From Chlorobium sp. (lineage in GTDB: Bacteria; Bacteroidota; Chlorobiia; Chlorobiales; Chlorobiaceae), in assembly GCA_028280025.1 (NCBI GenBank), contig JANQMO010000034.1, positions 1 to 32,802 on the forward strand: a DNA stretch of 32,802 bases. Direction: 5' to 3'. Under the pieces are notes generated by a model, which was not told the DNA's origin, did not search any database, and worked only from the letters and a program-made list of their open reading frames with translations. Positions 16,643 to 23,291 of this stretch are shown here, piece by piece; position 1 is the first letter of the stretch, and every line of letters begins with the position of its first letter. The position numbers and the translations under genes were made by a program.

Positions 16643-17323
16643 ATGTCCTCACAGACCTACACAGCAGGCACCCTTGCCGATTCGATACAAAAAAGGATTA
16701 CCGGCACTATTGCCGTGATCATTCTCTCTCTTGCTTTTGTTTTCACCGCGCATGCCGGGGACACGAACCCGGAGGATGGTGATGATGAAACCAGATTGCT
16801 TGCAGGCGAGACGCTGATCTCTCTTGTAAGGAACGATGATGATGTCATCGATGTTTCAGGCTCGATCTATATCGAATCGATGCCTGAAGAGATATGGGCA
16901 ATTATCACGGATTACAACAACCTGGCAGAAACGCTTCCCAAGATCCGCAAAAGCCGTCTCGTCGAGGAAAACGGCGACATCAAAATCGTCGAACAGACAA
17001 GCAAGACAGGCGTGCTGTTCATAAAAATCAAGTTCAGCTCAAAAGTGGCTATCAGAGAATCATTCCCGGACACCCTCTCCTTCGATCTGATCAGCGGGGA
17101 TTTCGACGTGTTCAACGGGAGATGGCTCCTTAAGCGAAACGGAAACCTCGGCACGTTTGTCAACTGGTCGGCAAGGGTCAAACCCGATTTCGACGCTCCC
17201 GGCTTTATTATCGATGCCGTCCAGAAACGAGATCTCCGCGAACTCCTGGAGGTTATCAGGGATCTCTCGGAAACAGGCTCAACAACATCGACTACAGTTG
17301 TGAACGCGGATCAGCATGGGTGA
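16643..17323 (+). CDS. SRPBCC-domain protein with N-terminal signal sequence, paralogue of the preceding gene
   Basis: The protein has 226 residues. An amino-terminal positive segment (QKRITG) and hydrophobic run (TIAVIILSLAFVFTAHAGD) look like a signal peptide with a probable cleavage after AHA near residue 38. The mature domain repeats the fold of the preceding gene: VSGSIYIESMPEEIWAIITDYNNLAETLPKI, IVEQTSKTGVLFIKIKF, TLSFDLISGDFDVFNGRWLLK, and ARVKPDFDAPGFIIDAVQKRDLRELL. It is therefore probably periplasmic, or membrane-anchored if uncleaved, while its sister is cytoplasmic. The pair suggests one ligand or function on both sides of the membrane, which is inference. The ATG has AAAGAG upstream. 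Its last 32 nt overlap the 3' end of the convergent GT2 gene. Confidence 0.83.
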   Translation: MSSQTYTAGTLADSIQKRITGTIAVIILSLAFVFTAHAGDTNPEDGDDETRLLAGETLISLVRNDDDVIDVSGSIYIESMPEEIWAIITDYNNLAETLPKIRKSRLVEENGDIKIVEQTSKTGVLFIKIKFSSKVAIRESFPDTLSFDLISGDFDVFNGRWLLKRNGNLGTFVNWSARVKPDFDAPGFIIDAVQKRDLRELLEVIRDLSETGSTTSTTVVNADQHG

Positions 17324-18341
17324 CAGAAATCCTGGCCGGAAGAATCGTGAACGGAGCGCCCCTGAACAGCCTCGAGTCCGGCTGCTGCCTGCTTTTTTGA
17401 ACCTTGGCTCTCTTCCTGAGCGTTTTGGGCAGCGCCGCCGCATTGTCGACCATTGCGCGCAATACCCCGACTGCTTTGCCGATCGAGCCGGGACCGCCGG
17501 CAAAAAGATAATACACTATCGCCGCCCCTTCGAGCACAAGCCTGAGGGGAAAAATCCAGAAAAGGTTCGGCGTGCTTCTGTTCTTGAGAAGCATGGCGAG
17601 ATTGTTTCGATGGTTGAGGTACGTTTTTTCGGGAGAATTTTTTGCAAGTGACGCACCGCCCTCGTGATAGACGACCGATGCCGGTACCGAAGCGATCCGG
17701 TACCCGTTCAAAAGAAGCCGCCAGCAGAGATCGATCTCTTCCATGTGCATGAAAAAGTCCTCGTCAAATCCGCCAAGTTCCGTAATGACAGACCTCCTGG
17801 CAAACATTGCCACACCGGAAGCCCAGAAAATACGGGAAACATGATCATACTGCCCACGATCAGATTCCGTCCCGTGCACTGTCCTTCCATAGCAATAGGG
17901 GTATCCCAGCCGGTCAATCAAACCTCCGGCACCCCCTGCGTAATCAAAAACGTTCCGGCCAAGGCGATGATGCTGCAGGGAAAGAATCTTGGGCTGCAAT
18001 GCCGCAACTTTCCGGTCAGCCTCCGCTGCCTCGACAAGCGGTTCGAGCCAGTCCGGCTCGACAACCGCATCGTCATTCATAAAAACCACATAGTCTGCAG
18101 AAGAAAGGGCAAGGGCAGTGTTGCAGCCCCCCGCGAAACCGGCGTTATAGGACATCTGAAGAATCCTGAGGCTGCTGAAACGCTGCTTCAGCTTTTCGTT
18201 TGCGGCGTCTTCCCCGCTGAGGTTATCGACAATACAGATAGAATGCTCACGGTAGGTCGTTTGAGCAAGCGACGTGATGCACCGCTCGAGCATCACGTCG
18301 CCCCTGTAATGAGGAATAATGATCTCAACAGAAGGATTCAC
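17292..18341 (-). CDS. Family 2 glycosyltransferase
   Basis: This 349-residue GT-A enzyme opens with VEIIIPHYRGDVMLERCITSL and has CIVDNLSGEDA, MSYNAGFAGGCNTAL and YVVFMNDDAVVEPDW, where NDD is the metal and nucleotide-sugar DXD-type motif. Further on are FWASGVAMFARRSVITELGGFDEDFFMHMEEIDLCWRL, with the ED catalytic-base region, and HEGGAS. This pattern fits rhamnosyltransferase-like GT2 enzymes that build O-antigen, capsule or other surface glycans. A hydrophobic stretch near residues 260-285 (LFWIFPLRLVLEGAAIVYYLFAG) may associate with the inner membrane. The start is GTG at 18341, 20 nt after the trpA stop, which suggests cotranscription or translational coupling. The C-terminal tail (ITHADP-like residues) is encoded antisense to the SRPBCC gene. 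Confidence 0.92.
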   Translation of the reverse strand: MNPSVEIIIPHYRGDVMLERCITSLAQTTYREHSICIVDNLSGEDAANEKLKQRFSSLRILQMSYNAGFAGGCNTALALSSADYVVFMNDDAVVEPDWLEPLVEAAEADRKVAALQPKILSLQHHRLGRNVFDYAGGAGGLIDRLGYPYCYGRTVHGTESDRGQYDHVSRIFWASGVAMFARRSVITELGGFDEDFFMHMEEIDLCWRLLLNGYRIASVPASVVYHEGGASLAKNSPEKTYLNHRNNLAMLLKNRSTPNLFWIFPLRLVLEGAAIVYYLFAGGPGSIGKAVGVLRAMVDNAAALPKTLRKRAKVQKSRQQPDSRLFRGAPFTILPARISVTHADPRSQL

Positions 18342-18361
18342 AAAACTGCTGTTTCAGGTTG

Positions 18362-19177
18362 TCACACCTCGACCTGCAACGATTTGCAGAATCGCGCAGC
18401 CATCAGGGCGGCCTCATCGGGAGTTGCAGCGTCCTGAATAGCCTGTAAAAGCGCTGTTCCGACCACCGCCCCGTCGGCCATCTGCCACATACGTTCAACG
18501 TTCCGGCGGTTTTTGATCCCGAAACCGACAACAAACTTTTTGGACGTATTCTCCCTGACCCTCTGCAGATAGGATTCGATGTCACTGTTCCTCTCTTCAA
18601 GCTTTGCAGTTCCGGTTGTTGCGTTGACCGCAAAACAATAGGAAAAATGTGACGAAAGAGAATCGATCATCCTGATTCTTTCGGGAGCCGTTACAGGAGA
18701 GATGAAAAACACAACGGAAATACCGAATCCCTCCGCCCTTGTGAGAAAATTCTCAGCCTCCTCGGGAGGAAGATCAGGAATCAGCAGTCCGTCAACTCCC
18801 GCATCGGAAGCATCGTGAAGGAAACAGTCCCCGCCATAAGCCATAAGCGGACTGCAATATCCCATAAGAAACAGAGGTATGGTGATCTGCCTGATACTCC
18901 TGCCTTCTCTTGCATCCCTGACCATGTCCAGAATACAGGAGATCGTAACTCCGCTCCGAAGCGCCGCCAGGGCAGCCTCCTGTATAACAGGACCGTCTCC
19001 TATCGGGTCGGAATACGGTATACCCAGTTCGACAATATCGACACCGTTCCCCTGAAGGGCTTCGAGCACCGGCAGTGTCGATCCGGGAACAGGAAATTCG
19101 GGCATGTAATAGGCTATCAGGAGCTTTTTGTTCTCCTGCATAAGCCGGGAAACTCTGTTGTTGTGCATATCTGTCAC
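18362..19177 (-). CDS. trpA: Tryptophan synthase alpha chain
   Basis: TrpA cleaves indole-3-glycerol phosphate to indole and glyceraldehyde 3-phosphate and passes indole to TrpB through the complex tunnel. The 271-residue barrel has the catalytic pair E50 (VELGIP) and D61 (IGDGP), equivalent to E49 and D60 in E. coli. LMGYCSPLMAYG, GVDGLLIPDLPPEEA and ADGAVVGTALL follow in order. Loop sequences differ from the enterobacterial form (AYYMPEFP at the start, FAVNATTGTAK in place of the usual SRxGVTG), a variant I recall in green sulfur bacteria. The gene is not beside trpB, which lies 11.7 kb away on the other strand. It sits 5 nt after a CPBP protease gene and 20 nt before a glycosyltransferase gene. 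Confidence 0.96.
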   Translation of the reverse strand: MTDMHNNRVSRLMQENKKLLIAYYMPEFPVPGSTLPVLEALQGNGVDIVELGIPYSDPIGDGPVIQEAALAALRSGVTISCILDMVRDAREGRSIRQITIPLFLMGYCSPLMAYGGDCFLHDASDAGVDGLLIPDLPPEEAENFLTRAEGFGISVVFFISPVTAPERIRMIDSLSSHFSYCFAVNATTGTAKLEERNSDIESYLQRVRENTSKKFVVGFGIKNRRNVERMWQMADGAVVGTALLQAIQDAATPDEAALMAARFCKSLQVEV

Positions 19178-19182
19178 AGAAA

Positions 19183-19899
19183 TTATCCGAAGAGAAGTTG
19201 GGGGATAATGAAAATATCGACAATCATGGACACCATGGTGATACCATGCATCAAAACACTTCCCCAGACATTGCGCGTCTTGAAAACAATATACCCCCCT
19301 ATGATCCCTATGGGCAATGCCATCATTGCCATAAGTGAGCGTTCAAAGAAGCCGACAGGCGCAACCGCGTAATGGTTCAGCGTATACAAAACAGCCGTAA
19401 CGATGACGGTGAGATGCCGATTGAGCCCCTTGTCGATCAACGAAGAAAACAATATGCCGCGCCAGAGAAATTCCTCGGCAAGAATAAGCAGGGGAAAGAG
19501 GTAGATAAGCCGCTTGCCGACAAGGAGAATTTCCATCTCAGCCATGGGCGTTCCGCCGTTTTTGTAATACATCACCGTATTCACGACATCCAGGACAAAA
19601 AGCACGGCACCGGCTACCGCCCCCCAAAAAAGCGATTTTCTCAGGCTGCCCCCCGCAAGATACATCTCTTTCCACTCACCATGCCGTACACCGAAATAGA
19701 TCACTATACCCAGCGAACCGAACAGATAGAGATACAGAGCGGGCCATTCCTGAAAAGGGGTGAAATGACCTATAAGACCGGTAACCCAGATAAGCCCTGT
19801 CAGCAGCAATGACAAGCGCAGACGTTCTCTGCCGCCTGCGGTTTCCGAAAAATATTTGCCCCGATGCATTAATGGAGGAAGTTCGCTCTGTGTCTTCAT
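19183..19899 (-). CDS. CPBP (CAAX protease and bacteriocin-processing) family membrane protease
   Basis: This 238-residue integral membrane protein has several hydrophobic helices: LLLTGLIWVTGLIG, YLYLFGSLGIVIYFGV, FWGAVAGAVLFVLDVV, VIVTAVLYTLNHY, and others to the C-terminus. The CPBP/Abi motifs are present: EEFLWR (E142, E143, R147), a second motif LYTLNH with the metal or catalytic histidine, and a third, LMHGITM. The typical HxxxN/B of motif three is HGITM here, slightly divergent. Members cleave prenylated or peptide substrates within the membrane or give bacteriocin self-immunity; the substrate here is unknown. It lies between queC and trpA in a tight same-strand run, 5 nt from trpA, so it is likely cotranscribed. 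No RBS stands out before the ATG at 19899. Confidence 0.88.
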   Translation of the reverse strand: MKTQSELPPLMHRGKYFSETAGGRERLRLSLLLTGLIWVTGLIGHFTPFQEWPALYLYLFGSLGIVIYFGVRHGEWKEMYLAGGSLRKSLFWGAVAGAVLFVLDVVNTVMYYKNGGTPMAEMEILLVGKRLIYLFPLLILAEEFLWRGILFSSLIDKGLNRHLTVIVTAVLYTLNHYAVAPVGFFERSLMAMMALPIGIIGGYIVFKTRNVWGSVLMHGITMVSMIVDIFIIPQLLFG

Positions 19900-19969
19900 G
19901 ATGGTCAGAATGGTGTGTATAAAAGACTGTTTATAATAAAGTTACTGGTGCTGGAACGCTCAGTTTCGG

Positions 19970-20650
19970 TTAAATATAGTCAGGCCTTACCTCATAATCA
20001 ATCGGGTCAGGAAGACCTGCCTGCTGAAAGGCCCTCAGCCGCCTTGCACAGCTGTCACAGACCCCGCAGGCCTTGCCCTCTTTCTTGTAGCATGACCAGC
20101 TGTACTGAAAGGGAGCGTTGAGTTCGATCCCTTTTTTGACGATCTCCGATTTCTGAAAATGTATAAGCGGCGTCTGAATTTCTATGAGCGTTTCAGGTTT
20201 TGTGCCAAGCTCGATCACCCTGTTGAACGCCTCGTAAAAGGACTTGCGGCAGTCGGGATAACCTGACGAATCTTCTTCAACGGCACCTATAAAAATTTTG
20301 TTTGCCCCGATCACTTCAGACCAGCTCACGGCCATTGACAGAAAACTCGCGTTTCTGAACGGGACATAGCTTGTCGGTACATCAAGGGCGCCAAGATCGG
20401 CATCCTCGACCGGAATGGCACTGTCGGTAAGCGAGGAGCCTCCGATATGGGCAAGGTAGGTGGCTTCAACCTCAAGAGTTCTTGTGATATTATAGTGGCT
20501 GCAGATGCTGCGGAAAGCCATCAGTTCTTTCTGCCATGTTCTCTGGCCGTAATTGACATGCATTGCCGCTACGTCATACCCCAAATAATCCACCTGCGCC
20601 GCAACAACAAGACTGTCCATTCCTCCACTTAACAGGACAACGGCTCTCAT
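19970..20650 (-). CDS. queC: 7-cyano-7-deazaguanine synthase
   Basis: QueC makes preQ0 from 7-carboxy-7-deazaguanine, ammonia and ATP on the queuosine pathway. The product (226 residues) starts MRAVVLLSGGMDSLV with the PP-loop SGGMDS at residues 8-13. The GDVAAMHVNYGQR-like strand, the loop TSYVPFRNASFLSMAVSWSEV, the phosphate region IGAVEEDSSGYPDCRKSF, and the C-terminal zinc site with cysteines SCYKKEG-KACGVCDSC follow. The start at 20650 is chosen because AGGAG sits 8 nt upstream; the longer ORF start at 20689 lacks support. It is the first gene of the run leading to the CPBP protease, trpA and GT2. A QueD gene at the left edge of the window, which makes the QueE substrate, is frameshifted. 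Confidence 0.97.
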   Translation of the reverse strand: MRAVVLLSGGMDSLVVAAQVDYLGYDVAAMHVNYGQRTWQKELMAFRSICSHYNITRTLEVEATYLAHIGGSSLTDSAIPVEDADLGALDVPTSYVPFRNASFLSMAVSWSEVIGANKIFIGAVEEDSSGYPDCRKSFYEAFNRVIELGTKPETLIEIQTPLIHFQKSEIVKKGIELNAPFQYSWSCYKKEGKACGVCDSCARRLRAFQQAGLPDPIDYEVRPDYI

Positions 20651-20702
20651 TTTCTTTTCTCCTAAGGTTAACGGTACTCTTCCTGTCAAGGTAGGGATTT
20701 CT

Positions 20703-20746
20703 GGAAAAAAAAGAGGCTGTCTCGGCGTATGATCCGAGACAGCCTC
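20703..20746 (-). terminator. Rho-independent terminator of groESL
   Basis: A perfect 13-bp stem (GAGGCTGTCTCGG at 20713-20725 with 20734-20746) closes an 8-nt loop. On the minus strand it is followed by eight T residues (complement of 20705-20712). It begins 27 nt beyond the groEL stop and precedes queC on the same strand, so groESL is likely insulated from queC. Confidence 0.95.
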
Positions 20747-20773
20747 CTGTATGGCTGTTTGCCGGAGACACGA

Positions 20774-22417
20774 TTACATCATGCCGCCCATGCCGCCCAT
20801 GCCGCCCGGAGGCATCGGAGGCATCTCAGGTTTGTCTTCCTTGATGTCCGTTATGGCCGCTTCGGTAGTCAGGAGAATTCCTGCAACAGACGCCGCATTT
20901 TCAAGAGCGGTTCTTGTTACCTTCGTAGGATCGACAACGCCGGCATCGGTCATGTTCTCATACTCTTCCGTTCTGGCATTGAAACCGAAATCGCCTTCCG
21001 AATCCTTGACCTTCTCGACAACAACAGCGCCGTCAGTCGTACCGGTATTGGCAACGATCTGGCGAAGCGGCTCCTCGAGTGAACGGCGGATGATCTCGAT
21101 ACCTGTTTTCTGATCCTCGTTTTCAGGAGCAGTCTTTTCAAGGCCCTTGGCCGCACGGATCAGCGCGACACCGCCGCCTGCAACAATACCTTCCTGCACG
21201 GCTGCGCGGGTAGCGTGAAGAGCATCTTCGACACGAGCCTTTTTCTCTTTCATTTCAACTTCTGTTGACGCCCCGATATTGATCACCGCGACACCGCCGG
21301 AGAGTTTTGCAAGACGCTCCTGCAGTTTTTCCGTATCGTAATCGGACGTTGACTTGTCGATCTGGTTCTTGATCTCGTTGATACGGGCCTTGATGTCATC
21401 GGACTGCCCTTTACCCTCAACGATAGTGGTGTTGTCTTTGTCGACCGAAATGGTAGAGGCCTGTCCAAGGTAGGAAATCGTGGCGTTTTCCAGCTTGTAC
21501 CCTTTTTCCTCGGAGATGACGGTGCCGCCGGTAAGAATGGCGATATCCTCGAGCATTGCCTTGCGGCGGTCGCCGAAACCAGGCGCTTTGACAGCGCAGA
21601 CCTTCAGTGTACCGCGGAGCTTGTTGACAACGAGAGTCGCCAGAGCTTCCCCTTCGATATCTTCGGCAATAATCATAAGGGGACGACCCGACTGGGCAGT
21701 TTTTTCGAGGATCGGCAGAAGATCTTTCATGTTGCTGATCTTCTTGTCATGTATGAGAATGTATGGTTCCTCGAGCTCGGCTTCCATGGTCTCGGAGTTC
21801 GTCACGAAGTACGGCGAGAGGTAACCGCGGTCGAACTGCATCCCCTCGACGACTTTGAGCTCGGTTTCCATGCCTTTGGCTTCCTCGACGGTAATAACCC
21901 CGTCCTTGCCGACTTTTTCCATCGCTTCAGCGATCAGTTCGCCGATTTCAGGATCGTTGTTGGCCGAAATAGTACCAACCTGGGCAATCTCTTTTTTACC
22001 GGAAATATCGCGGCTGATCGTTCTCAGCTCATCGATGACGTCACGCACAGCCTTGTCAATGCCTCTCTTGAGATCGATAGGCCTTGCTCCTGCAGCAACG
22101 TTCTTGAGGCCTTCACGATAGATCGCCTGTGCAAGAACGGTCGCCGTGGTTGTACCGTCACCGGCAACATCGCTTGTTTTGGACGATACTTCGCGCACCA
22201 TCTGCGCACCCATGTTCTCAAACGGATCATCGAGTTCGATCTCTTTTGCGACAGTAACACCGTCTTTTGTTGACGTCGGAGCACCGAATTTTTTGTCGAT
22301 AAGCACATTTCGGCCGGCAGGACCGAGTGTAACCTTCACGGCATCGGCAAGCTTGTCCACGCCGACTTTCAGCTTGGCCCTGGCTTCCGCGTCAAACAGA
22401 ATATCTTTTGCAGTCAT
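20774..22417 (-). CDS. groEL: Chaperonin GroEL (Hsp60)
   Basis: GroEL forms the double-ring ATP-dependent folding chamber in the cytoplasm and is capped by GroES. The 547-residue protein has the usual length. AKDILFDAEAR, KVTLGPAGRNVLIDKKFG, VREVSSKTSDVAGDGTTTATVLA (phosphate and magnesium site with the GDGTTT motif), RGYLSPYFVTN, and PLMIIAEDIEGEALATLVVNKLRG in the apical domain are all present. The Gly-Met-rich C-terminal tail is GGMGGMGGMM. It follows groES by 40 nt and is cotranscribed from the CIRCE-controlled promoter. A strong terminator follows. Confidence 0.99.
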   Translation of the reverse strand: MTAKDILFDAEARAKLKVGVDKLADAVKVTLGPAGRNVLIDKKFGAPTSTKDGVTVAKEIELDDPFENMGAQMVREVSSKTSDVAGDGTTTATVLAQAIYREGLKNVAAGARPIDLKRGIDKAVRDVIDELRTISRDISGKKEIAQVGTISANNDPEIGELIAEAMEKVGKDGVITVEEAKGMETELKVVEGMQFDRGYLSPYFVTNSETMEAELEEPYILIHDKKISNMKDLLPILEKTAQSGRPLMIIAEDIEGEALATLVVNKLRGTLKVCAVKAPGFGDRRKAMLEDIAILTGGTVISEEKGYKLENATISYLGQASTISVDKDNTTIVEGKGQSDDIKARINEIKNQIDKSTSDYDTEKLQERLAKLSGGVAVINIGASTEVEMKEKKARVEDALHATRAAVQEGIVAGGGVALIRAAKGLEKTAPENEDQKTGIEIIRRSLEEPLRQIVANTGTTDGAVVVEKVKDSEGDFGFNARTEEYENMTDAGVVDPTKVTRTALENAASVAGILLTTEAAITDIKEDKPEMPPMPPGGMGGMGGMM

Positions 22418-22457
22418 TGTATTAGTATCTTTTAAATGTTAAGAATACTGTAGAAAA

Positions 22458-22745
22458 CTAATCGAGAATCGCGAAAATATCCGATTCACGCATTATGAGG
22501 TAATCCTCACCGTCAACGGCAACCTCGGTTCCGGAATACTTGCCGTAAAGCACTTTCTGTCCGGCCTTGACCTCCATTTCGACAAGCTGTCCGCTTTCGG
22601 CAACTTTACCCGGCCCAACGGCAACGACCTCACCATACTGAGGTTTTTCTTTCCCCGTATCCGGAATGTAAAGCCCGCCCTTTGTTTTTTCCTCTGCAGG
22701 TGCCGGCTTGACGATAACTCGGTCAGCTAAAGGTTTTAAGTTCAT
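22458..22745 (-). CDS. groES: Co-chaperonin GroES (Hsp10)
   Basis: GroES caps the GroEL ring during ATP-dependent folding. The 95-residue protein begins MNLKPLADRVIVKPAPAEEKTKGGLYIPDTGKEKP, where EEKTKGGLYIP is the mobile loop that contacts GroEL. VVAVGPGKV and KVLYGKYSGTEVAVDGEDYLIMRESDI complete the fold. GAGGAAAA a few bases before the ATG at 22745 is a good ribosome-binding site. A perfect CIRCE operator lies about 80 nt upstream, which implies control by the HrcA repressor. Confidence 0.99.
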   Translation of the reverse strand: MNLKPLADRVIVKPAPAEEKTKGGLYIPDTGKEKPQYGEVVAVGPGKVAESGQLVEMEVKAGQKVLYGKYSGTEVAVDGEDYLIMRESDIFAILD

Positions 22746-22823
22746 TTTTCCTCGATCTGTTTAGGTTATGAAAACGATGTGTTCAATTCTATACTGCCAG
22801 GCGTCCGATTCGACCGCCAGTCG

Positions 22824-22850
22824 TTAGCACTCTATAGCCGTGAGTGCTAA
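22824..22850 (-). promoter_or_regulatory. CIRCE operator (HrcA binding site)
   Basis: TTAGCACTC, 9 nt, GAGTGCTAA is an exact match to the consensus CIRCE inverted repeat. HrcA bound here represses groES-groEL until heat shock. The site lies 78 nt upstream of groES. A divergent gene begins at 22974, so HrcA might also affect that promoter; this second point is inference. Confidence 0.98.
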
Positions 22851-22859
22851 CAGCCATTC

Positions 22860-22888
22860 AAATATTAAAAAAATATTTTTTTGTGCAA
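22860..22888 (-). promoter_or_regulatory. Candidate groESL promoter
   Basis: On the minus strand TTGCAC (22883-22888) and ATATTT (22860-22865) are 17 nt apart, within an A/T-rich tract just upstream of the CIRCE element. The position agrees with CIRCE lying over the start of transcription. The boxes are not perfect, and an alternative -10 (TAATAT) would have a 15-nt spacer. Confidence 0.4.
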
Positions 22889-22942
22889 ATTTTTTTTCAC
22901 TTCCGGGCCGCGGAACCTTCCCAACCTGCAAACCGTTATCTT

Positions 22943-22962
22943 TATACGTTGTACAGCGTATA
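22943..22962. promoter_or_regulatory. 20-bp near-perfect palindrome, operator-like
   Basis: TATACG TTGTACAG CGTATA reads as an inverted repeat with perfect 6-bp outer arms and an inner palindrome TGTACA; only one symmetric pair of positions mismatches. It lies 11 nt upstream of the orphan ORF start at 22974 and about 90 nt from CIRCE. It looks like a binding site for a dimeric regulator, which I cannot name. Confidence 0.45.
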
Positions 22963-22973
22963 CATATCGACCT

Positions 22974-23279
22974 ATGGAAAAGGACAAACTCTCTTGCATT
23001 ATCGGAAAGATCACTGAAGACAAGCACGAAAGCCTTTCTTCAAAAATGCGCGACAACACCGCTACAGATGACGACCGAATCGCTGCAGCAGTGCTTGGAG
23101 AAATAATTGCTCTTGCCAAAAACAGGGTGTCGGTGGAAAAAAATGAGAAAATTGCTGAAAAAGGAGGAGATGTCTGGGTCGAGAGAACCTCCGAATCACA
23201 TTTTCCGCACATCCGGCTGCATGGCGGCGCACTGGAAGACGACCCCCCGGAACACAATTTCGAAAACAGTGACGAGTGA
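22974..23279 (+). CDS. Hypothetical acidic 101-residue protein, divergent from groES
   Basis: I do not recognise a family. The 101-residue product from ATG 22974 is charged and acidic, with no membrane segment or signal peptide. It has a helical-looking middle (DDRIAAAVLGEIIALAKNRVSVEKNEKIAEKGG) followed by DVWVERTSESHFPHIRLHGGALEDDPPEHNFENSDE. An upstream in-frame start at 22881 would add 31 residues, but it overlaps the T-rich groES promoter tract, so the internal ATG is preferred. The final codons lie in a short repeated sequence found again at 27772-27787, so the tail is not informative. It is transcribed away from groES and converges on uvrA with 12 nt between stops. Its place beside CIRCE suggests possible stress control, but this is inference. 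Confidence 0.6.
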   Translation: MEKDKLSCIIGKITEDKHESLSSKMRDNTATDDDRIAAAVLGEIIALAKNRVSVEKNEKIAEKGGDVWVERTSESHFPHIRLHGGALEDDPPEHNFENSDE

Positions 23280-23291
23280 CAATTAACTGCC

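Noticed and set aside
22881..22973. N-terminal extension of the orphan ORF
   Set aside because: It would translate the A/T-rich promoter tract and the palindromic site; the internal ATG at 22974 is simpler.
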